A DNA stretch of 64,000 bases from Carposina sasakii (lineage: Eukaryota > Arthropoda > Insecta > Lepidoptera > Carposinidae), in assembly GCA_014607495.2 (NCBI GenBank), contig CP053155.1, positions 7,998,001-8,062,000 on the forward strand. The letters are read 5' to 3'. Positions 56,999 through 64,000 of the stretch are shown in pieces. The notes beneath the pieces were generated by a model. It ran no database searches. It saw only the letters and a program-made list of their open reading frames with translations, and was not told where the DNA came from. Within the stretch, counting starts at the first letter, position 1. Each line of letters starts with the position of its first letter. The translations under genes and the position numbers were made by a program.

Positions 56999-58288
56999 TC
57001 CTCGGGGAGGTATATTCTGCAACCAACACTAATAATCTCGTGCTTGAACTATCAGACAAGTGTAGCTCTTACGCCAAGGTTATACACGTGCTGGCGTGGA
57101 TTCGTCGGTTCATAAGTCGAAAACAAGACAGGAAAACGGAACCCTACCTCACTCTAACGGAAATCAAGCTAGCTAATATCAAAAGGGTACAAGAAAACGA
57201 AATTCAAACTGAGATAAACGAACTAAGAAAGGGCAACCAAGCGCCCTCCAAAAGCAAGATTTTGAGTTTGAACCCCTTTCTTGACGAAGATGGCATTATG
57301 AGAGTTGGCGGGAGATTAAAACATGCCCATATCAGTCCAGAGATGAAACATCCAATTATTTTGTCTCAAAACAGTCGCTTGACCGAGTTAATTATTATGC
57401 AAGCGCATAAAAATACCTACCACGGAGGAGCTCGCATTACATTGTCATTTGTTCGGCAAAATTATTGGCTACTTAGTGGAATTAAAACAATAAAAAAAAA
57501 ATTCGCCAGTGCATTACGTGAAAAAAGCATAACCCAGATAAAAACTATCAAATAATGGGAGACTTGCCGGAATCAAGGAAAAACCCATCTCGTCCCTTCA
57601 TGCACACCGGTGTGGATTATACAGGCCACGTTTACGTGAAATCTAACAAGGGAGGTGGTATCAAGACCACAAAGGCGTATGTAGCTGTGTTTGTGTGCAT
57701 GGTGACCAAGGCGGTGCACCTTGAGTTGGTGGCAAACTTGACAACATCGTCCTTACTAGCCGCTATTCGAAGGATGTCAGCCCGTAGAGGTAAACCAGAG
57801 CACTTTTACAGTGATAACGGACGTAATTTCCTCGGAGCTAGTAAGTTAGCATAACATATCTATAGCTATAACTTGAATTTGAAGAAATACAAAAAATTAT
57901 AAACAAAGATTTCCTTGGTAAGATAGCGGACATGGAAATCACGTGGCATTTCAATGCCCCCGCTTGGCCGTCAGCAGAAGGCCTCTGGGAGGCGGCAGTG
58001 AAAAGTTTTAAATATCATCTGAAACGAGTAATTGGCGAACAACGTCTCACTTACGAAGAATTTTCCACTCTCCTAGCCCAAATAGAGGGCTGCCTAAATT
58101 CAAGACAATTATGCCCATTAACTGAAGATCCAGAAGATTTGAATTACCTTACGCCGTCTCACTTTTTAGCAAGTGGGCCAACTCTGACGTTCATGGAAAC
58201 AGAAAAGGATCAACGCACAAGATGGTATATAACCCAAAAAATTCTACAGGATTTGTGGAAAAGATGGCGCTCAGAATATTTGATGTAA
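56926..58288 (+). pseudogene. BEL integrase, broken in frames
   Basis: 56926-57555 carries the zinc-binding region (MRVGGRLKHAHI, HPIILSQNS, AHKNTYHGG). 57555-57854 has core aspartates in GVDYTGH and YSDNGRNFLGA. 57932-58288 has the third acid in WPSAEGLWEAAVKS and a HFLASGP block. A shift near 57520-57555, a stop at 57852 and a stop at 58286-58288 disrupt it. Confidence 0.87.
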
Positions 58289-58345
58289 TTAGCCGCACGG
58301 AGTAAATGGAGAAACCCTCAACGTAACTTACAAGTCGATGACGTC

Positions 58346-59236
58346 GTGCTAATCCATGACGACAACCTACCGCCAGGCAAGTGGGCTATGGGTAGAGTTA
58401 CCGAACTGCATCAAGGAAAGGACGGTTACGTGCGTGTCGTTACGTTGAAGACTAAAAGTGGATATTTGAAGCAGCCTATTATCAAAATTTCTACTTTGCT
58501 AGCAAACGCCGATAAACACCCACAAAGTTCAACGCAAAATTGTGACGTTAAGCTACGTCAAACAAATGACGTAATGTCAGTGACTACAGATAGAAAACGC
58601 CAAGTAAGCGCAAGTGGCCATATGAAGTTTAGCCTCAACTCTATAGTCAGAGCATTATTTCTGCTCTTACCTATCGTGTCAACTTCTCAATGCGACGTCA
58701 ACGTGACTCAAATCAGAAAGGGTCAAGGACTTTATTTTGACAAGATCTCCGACATGATGATAATTAAGAATGAATGGAAAACCGTCGCATATTACAGTTT
58801 AGAGCCTTATTGGGAAGGAATAAAGGCGCTAGAAAAATATACGCAAACACTACAAGATACATGTAACACTATACGGCAACAAGGCCTCTATAACGTTATA
58901 CTACTACAATTACGTCACGGATTCGCGGAACTCGAGTACTACAATCAAATGTTACTTAGTAAGCATACTCGTATTTCGAATACGCAAGTGCGCAGGCGCC
59001 GGGGACTTATCAATGGTGTCGGTTACCTTGCTAACAGCCTGTTTGGAGTATTAGACGAAAATTTTGCTGCGAAGTACAGAAAAGACATCGCACTAGTTCG
59101 AGACAACGAGAAATATATAGCCTCTCTTTGGAAAAATCAAACGTTAGTTTCAAAAGTCATTTACAGAAAAGCTGACTGCGAAAGATTCACAAATGTACGA
59201 TGTAATCTTTCTGTAAATCGCTTTTTTTCTACCTAA
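58346..59236 (+). pseudogene. BEL integrase C-terminal domain and truncated env-like protein
   Basis: The first 90 or so codons are the DUF5641-type end of pol (VLIHDDNLPPGKWAMGRV). From ATG 58622 the same frame gives an envelope-like protein: hydrophobic signal peptide (about residues 8-22 of env), a GLYF-type N-terminal region, and a tetrabasic furin-like site RRRR at 58991-59002 followed directly by a Gly-rich hydrophobic segment like the fusion peptide of insect errantivirus and baculovirus F-type envelopes. Only about 205 env residues remain. The stalk, transmembrane anchor and tail are missing, and the end runs into the 3' LTR. It cannot act as an envelope. Confidence 0.8.
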
Positions 59237-59393
59237 ATTCAGTTCACGTTCGTCATTCAATTAGTGTGCACACATCAATCATTATTTTCAAGTTATTAAA
59301 GTGATTTATCATGTTATCACATCTTTCCTGTTCTACAACACCCTATCAAGTACTCATCAATTCTGGATGTAGTAGTAGACACGTGCTCCTACA
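59194..59393 (+). repeat. BEL 3' LTR (200 bp)
   Basis: Starts TGTACGATGTAATCTTTC, ends GTGCTCCTACA, followed by the AATAT duplication. Shares about 190 bp with the 5' LTR from CTGTAAATCGC onward. Confidence 0.85.
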
Positions 59394-59547
59394 AATATTA
59401 TTTTAATTATTACAGGATATATGTGAGTAAAGCAAGTATCAGTAATACAGTAAGTATGTAAATTATTTTTTACAAGATATTGTGCATGGTAAGCTCCACA
59501 TTTATATTGGGAAAGAAATTTTAAAGATGTCGTTATTATGTACTAGT

Positions 59548-59760
59548 GGACGCACGCGACTTCGTCCGCGTGGACTGCAGAAAAAACAAAATGTCGAAAT
59601 TATCCGGGATAAAAAGTAGCCTACGTGTTCATCCAAGGTGTCAAGCTAACTCCATAGCAAAAATCGCTCCAGCCGTTTTTACATGAAAGAGTAACAAACA
59701 TCCATCCATCCATCCGTTCGTAAATATTACGCAACATTATAGCTCTACTAGTATAATAGA
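59548..59760 (+). repeat. GTGGACGCACGCGAC-type interspersed repeat, short form
   Basis: Shares GACTGCAGAAAAAACAAAAT and the TTATCCGGGATAAAAAGTAG block with 19106-19400, but a different 3' part with a CATCCATCCATCC run. Confidence 0.65.
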
Positions 59761-59773
59761 AATCTGTTAATAG

Positions 59774-60330
59774 ACATGATACCTTCTACCTAGTCAGTCA
59801 CGTTTTATCCCATGCAGTTGTCCAGGAGAGCTATTCTTGGAGCAGATTACAATATCAATTTTAATTCAATTATTAAACTAATGGACTATGGTAAAATAAG
59901 GGACATATATATTTTCACTTCTCATCATCACCAAAGACAAAAATTATACACCTTTTCTGAGTGAGCATATCGCCGCTTTTCGGGCACAATAGGTAACACA
60001 GTATCTATATTAAATTATTTACAATAAATAGTTAAAGTTTATTACAGCAAAATATTTACCTACATTACACCTTTATTTATTTATTAAGATTAGGCACACC
60101 AACATCATATGTATTAAAAAGGTAGAATAATTATTATACATTGTAACACAATACTGATACATGCAACTGGCGCACACAAAACATGCATTAAAATCCTTAC
60201 GGCCGCGCCGCCCAATAATCCATCTCGCAACAGTTAAGTGATTTATAACATCTTTAGATAAACACTATCTATACTTATATAAAGTTAAGAAATATGACAA
60301 AAGGAGAACAGAGTTAATAATTTCATAAAT
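59774..60330 (+). repeat. Duplicated segment, copy 1
   Basis: 59774-59895 (ACATGATACCTTCTACCTAG) and 60282-60330 (AAGTTAAGAAATATGACAAA) match 61852-62030, but here they are separated by about 385 bp that copy 2 lacks. Confidence 0.75.
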
Positions 60331-61084
60331 CTGTTCATTGGGGGTACTGCAGTGCCCCCGTCAAGTCGAGCGCGAAGCAAACACTGTCGTACCATCCTTT
60401 ACTGGAACCATTTCGCAGCATTTTCAGGCCTCTATTTGAGAACCTCTGGATAAGACCAGAACGCAGAAATTTTCGTCATCCAGTAAGCTATAATCACATA
60501 CTTAAAATCCAACATTTCAAGTATATGTAGGTCATTTAGTTCCGAAGTTAAGCGAAGGAAAGTTTCGCAATTATGACACTCACTCACTCATGATCATCAA
60601 AATAGAACTAGTACTTCCCATAAACTCAGAGAGCTGAAATTTGGTACAGGTTTAATAGCCACATAAAGGGAAAACTATAAAAACTAGGATAATCGAAGAT
60701 CTGGAGTACCTGGTGACCCTGATTAGAAAACACAAGAGCCCAACCAAACTATTAGAGATCGACATACCGCCGTTACAAAAAATATTCAACTTGGTGGGCC
60801 GCTTCATTTGATATCAAAAATCGTAGGTCTGAAGTATCTGATTAAGAACCCTCAGCTAGTCTCAGCTGTATTAGAGATATGGTAATGCCCCCTTCTACTA
60901 TTGGTACATAAAAAAATCGACTGTCATTGCAAAAATCTAGCATAGTGGGACACATCTTCTAATTTAATCTAGCCTATAGCGTCCCACTGCTGGGCGAATG
61001 CCTCCCCTTCTGCTTTTAATACGCATATAAATAAAATTAAACGAAAAAATCAATATGCCCACGTTTCTACAAAAAGAAGTGAAA
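60331..61084. other. Spacer, no gene seen
   Basis: Contains a weak TGCTGGGCGAATGCCTCCCC SINE-tail remnant near 60989. No gene. Confidence 0.35.
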
Positions 61085-61851
61085 TCCCACCAAAAACATT
61101 CTGTAAAAAACAAGCCAAGTCTCGATGGAGCTGCTTGTTTATCTCTAAAAAGTAATGAAATCTAGACAAAGTCGTGCCAAGTCTAAGGTTCCTTACTGCG
61201 ATTTCTTTATTATTATAGTTAATGTTGTGTGACTTGGCCGTTGAAGGGTACACAAGGGTACAAAGCCAGGTCCATTGCACCAATCTGTCGCCAGAACCGC
61301 TACCCATTGACGATGGAAAATTGCCACTTGGAAAACGTTGATTGAATAACCAGACAATTATAGGCTTGATAAAGCTGCGTATTTCAATAATACTTATGTA
61401 TAGGCGAGCCTGAAACAAACAGTATAAAAAATTATTTCCAGTACAGACGGACTTCTAATCATTGATAGAAGTCCGTCTGTACATCTATTTTATGTTAGAT
61501 CTGTGGTCGATTAGACGCTCCAAAAGGAAGAGAGCAAACAAAGCCTAAACAATTGGTAGTAAAATTCGCTAATAATTTGATTCACGAATTATTGCCTATT
61601 AAGTAAAAATTTGAAATCATACCCCGGGCATACATGTACAGAGAACCATTCCCAATCTGTGTGGCCATATTATCTATATTTCATATTATGTTCAACGGCC
61701 AAGTCACACAACATTAACTAAAATAATAAAGAAATCGCAGTAAGGAACACTAGACTTGGCACGACTTTGTCTAGATTTCATTACTTTTTAGAGATAAACA
61801 AGCAGCTCCATCGAGACTTGGCTAGTTTTTTACAGAATGTTTTTGGTGGGA
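61085..61851. mobile_element. Foldback element with 161 bp arms
   Basis: Arms 61085-61245 and 61691-61851 are near-identical reverse complements (TCCCACCAAAAACATTCTGT outward, TTGGCCGTTGAA inward). The 445 bp centre holds a second, smaller perfect hairpin. The 122-codon frame across the left arm is not a gene. A target duplication was not found. Confidence 0.8.
61441..61482. repeat. 17 bp perfect stem hairpin
   Basis: GTACAGACGGACTTCTA at 61441-61457 pairs fully with 61466-61482 around an 8-base loop. It lies between the arms of the larger foldback. Confidence 0.85.
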
Positions 61852-62030
61852 TAGACATGATACGTTCTACCTAGTCAGTCACGTTTTAGCCCATGCAGTT
61901 GTCCAGGAGAGCTATTCTTGGAACAGATTACAATATCAATTTTAATTCAATTATTGAACTAAGGGGACTACTAAGTTAAGAAATATGACAAAAGGAGAAC
62001 AGAGTTGATTAATTTCATACATTTATTAAC
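61852..62030 (+). repeat. Duplicated segment, copy 2
   Basis: Matches copy 1 at 59774-59895 and 60282-60330 without the interruption, and begins exactly at the right edge of the foldback. Confidence 0.75.
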
Positions 62031-63550
62031 GAGAGATTAAAGATCGAGAAAACTTGATGTTCTGTCCTACGGCCATTCCATGATTAGCGTCTCCCTGAAA
62101 GTCGTTGGCTTTCATGGACTTGAAGGCTGTGGCAACCTTCATCCAGTGAGAGTGATCAATTTAAACTTGAGAAAATATAAGCTGAGCCACTTCGGAGGTT
62201 TATCACTTTAAAGGTCAAACTTCGGAAAAATATTTAAGGCGGATAGTAGTAATTTTACTTCAATGTTATTTTTGCTCTGTACTACTGTGTAGTACTTACC
62301 TACCTATGTAAATATGTCACGTTCATTCGTTCGTCAGAGAATTTATAATTTTAAACCCTACATAATTTCGATTTTGATAATTAAATACTGTGACTGTCTC
62401 TATAAGGCTGTAATTTAATCACACAAGCCGTCTTATTCTTTGCCGAGAGTAATTTGAAAATAGGGTACTGAAATTAGTGGGGGCCTCGAGGTCGAAATTT
62501 GGCCATATTAGGGTCATAAATTCAATGTATACCTGTCTTAAATATGAGCGAATATACCACCTGGGTACTATAATATTGCTGTGCATTATTGCGTCTGGCT
62601 GGATGTTCGTCATCCTTCAATACAAAACCTTTGTTACGGCAACGAACGTCACTGCTAAACGAAGTTACGATTCCTGCTCTTATTTTGACTAGGCAACTCC
62701 ATAATGCTTAGAATGTATTACACAGAAAGTTAATCAATTAAGTTTATTTTTACCTAAATACTTGATTCAACTAATTCTAAGACATCCAACTCAATGTTTA
62801 TAATACATACTCCTTGGTTACATTCACCGATTACCATAATATTGATAACACAGCAAAGTTCAATATACTCTTTATATAATGAACCTACATACTTGTTATC
62901 ATAATTATTACCCACGTCATTTGTCGCAAAATTTCATATGGATACAAGATAAATTAACATATTATCTTACGTGACTCTTTGTCAGCTAGTATGGGTACAT
63001 AAAAAGATTTAAAAATAAAGGTTCATAATATTAACTTCGAGTACGTTATTCTATTTAATTTTTTTTTATAAATTACGTACGATTGTTAAGTTTCATGCCA
63101 CGTGATCGCTAGAACAAAAATTGTAACCACGTTTTACGTGATGCCAAAAATAATATTTATTAAAAATAGATTTCATTTACTTTACTCGGGCGATAAAATC
63201 ACGCACTCTTTATAATATTTGTATGATCGGAGTCCTCCCTCAGGATATACTGACGTCAATATGTGGAGCAAGCTTCGAGTAAGATTCCACGAAAATATAT
63301 CAACGTCATGACTGCAATACTAAAGATCGAGATCATGGCAGATTAATCATTCAATTGTTTTTATATATAGGTATCAAATAATACGTTATTACTAACTAAT
63401 TTTGAGTGTTTGAAAGGTCTTTTCTTTACCCTCCCTCGTTATTTATTTATACATCATATGTTACACTTAAGTAAAACGTAGCTACTCTATCGTGGTAGGT
63501 TAAACCTGTAAAGACAGCAGTAAGGTATGAAAATAAATCACTACATATTA
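62031..63550. other. Intergenic, one doubtful small frame
   Basis: A plus-strand frame at 62477-62692 contains a hydrophobic run (GTIILLCIIASGWMFVIL) that could be a membrane anchor of a first exon. There is no splice or homology support, so it is not called. Otherwise nothing is seen. Confidence 0.3.
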
Positions 63551-63555
63551 TAAAA

Positions 63556-63660
63556 CAAAGTCGCTTGCCGCTGTCTGTCCGTCCCTTTGTATGCTTAGAT
63601 TTTTCAAACTAGGGAACGGATTTTGATGCGGTTTTTTTTTAATAGATAGATAGTAATGTG
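63556..63660 (+). repeat. Interspersed repeat fragment
   Basis: CAAAGTCGCTTGCCGCTGTC and AACGGATTTTGATGCGGTTT are the complement of 30060-30165. Confidence 0.7.
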
Positions 63661-63694
63661 TTGGATTTTAGAGGTTCATAATAATTAGTGGTTT

Positions 63695-63935
63695 ACTAAT
63701 TTACTAATTTCTATAATCCTGAGGATGCCACGGTTGTTGGCGAAACATATGTAGATTATTTATCTAGTTTTTGATTTCGGAATGGTGCAATGTATCGTCT
63801 TGCATGCTAGGTGCTCGGGTCTGGTTTCTCATGGCGATTGTAGTTAGTGCAAGTGCCTGTTGTCGCAATTATGAGTTATCAGATCCGAGGGTCAGTGGAG
63901 GGTGTAGGGCCCGGTGGTGGGCGCACCCATAGTGA
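63695..63935 (+). repeat. Penelope-like repeat copy with hammerhead-like motif
   Basis: Contains GGCGAAACATATGTAGATTA, TGCATGCTAGGTGC, CAGATCCGAGGGTCAGTGGA and GGCCCGGTGGTGGGCGC in the order seen at 54121-54330. The end after GCGCACCC is lost. Confidence 0.75.
63713..63759 (+). ncRNA. Hammerhead-ribozyme-like motif, copy 3
   Basis: ATAATC (63713-63718), CTGAGGA (the variable core position changed, still CUGANGA), helix II GCCA/TGGC, GAAA, CATATG, triplet GTA (allowed NUH), then GATTAT. Helix I here has six pairs, one more than copy 2, through a paired A-T extension. Confidence 0.65.
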
Positions 63936-63972
63936 ATATATAGAGTGATTCACGAGGTAGGTTTATAATATA

Positions 63973-64000
63973 TAGTGGACGCCCGCGACTCCGTCCGCGT
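63973..64000 (+). repeat. Start of a GTGGACGCCCGCGAC-type repeat, cut by the window end
   Basis: AGTGGACGCCCGCGACTCCG followed by TCCGCGT matches the left ends at 19106, 22788 and 59548. Confidence 0.6.

Larger units (their letters stand above)
44642..59393 (+). mobile_element. BEL/Pao LTR retrotransposon with env, decayed and interrupted
   Basis: The outer target duplication AATAT is at 44637-44641 and 59394-59398. The 5' LTR starts TGTACGAT at 44642 and ends CTACA at 45685. The 3' LTR is 59194-59393. The order gag, protease, RT, integrase, env is that of an env-bearing BEL/Pao element. Stops, frameshifts and a deletion across RNase H make it inactive. Insertions: an RTE-tail repeat (44660-45466) in the 5' LTR, Copia (45795-50208) in the leader, a SINE-like element (50735-51552) and a Penelope-like element (51870-54333) in gag. 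The two LTRs differ by several substitutions and one inverted segment. Confidence 0.92.

Noticed and set aside
61050..61418. A 122-residue minus-strand protein
   Set aside because: Most of it is the left arm of a foldback whose complement recurs 450 bp away.
62477..62692. A small membrane protein or first exon
   Set aside because: One hydrophobic run is not enough. No acceptor/donor pairing or family match is visible.

Overview
The window is AT-rich nuclear DNA from an insect, most likely a moth or butterfly (Lepidoptera). The support is split host genes with GT-AG introns, Transib, pogo, piggyBac-, Copia- and BEL/Pao-type elements, and short interspersed repeats of kinds common in lepidopteran genomes (GTGGACGCCCGCGAC ends, TCCACTGCTGGACGTAGG with GATGAT tails). 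The species cannot be named from sequence alone. There are no bacterial-style operons and no CRISPR array.

Only two host genes can be defended. COP9 signalosome subunit 1 (CSN1) lies on the minus strand at 576-2502 with three coding exons. A secreted or lysosomal gamma-glutamyl hydrolase (GGH) lies on the plus strand at 20111-24584 with six coding exons. Each joins in frame at every splice site. Everything else is transposable elements, many nested, plus AT-rich intergenic DNA.

Main layout. 4.4-9.3 kb: a hAT-like cradle holding an inverted-repeat element, into which an intact 3.6 kb Transib (RAG1-family transposase, 332 bp terminal inverted repeats, perfect TGACG target duplication) has inserted. 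10.5-11.3 kb: a truncated RTE-type LINE with a 13 bp target duplication. 11.6-15.7 kb: small TA-flanked MITEs, one split by an intact 2.7 kb pogo-type element. 19-24 kb: GGH, whose introns collect MITEs. 29-35 kb: hairpin repeats, a tRNA-SINE fragment inside a MITE and a decayed RTE LINE. 35.7-38.3 kb: a TIR element with CTCGAGCG subterminal repeats and an ATCGATA-rich core. 44.6-59.4 kb: one BEL/Pao retrotransposon with env, expanded by at least four insertions (an RTE-tail repeat that itself carries a piggyBac-like MITE, a near-intact Copia, a tandem-repeat SINE-like element, and a Penelope-like inverted-arm element). 59.4-64 kb: duplications, foldbacks and a further Penelope-like copy.

The least expected signal is a set of three hammerhead-ribozyme-like motifs (52079-52123 minus, 54121-54165 plus, 63713-63759 plus) in the Penelope-like repeat family. 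They keep the CUGANGA and GAAA core, a helix I that covaries and a minimal helix III. A second is an exact 43 bp inverted copy of the env/3' LTR junction inside the BEL 5' LTR, which looks like a reverse-transcription snap-back. Many insertions have readable target duplications, so their relative order can be worked out from sequence alone.
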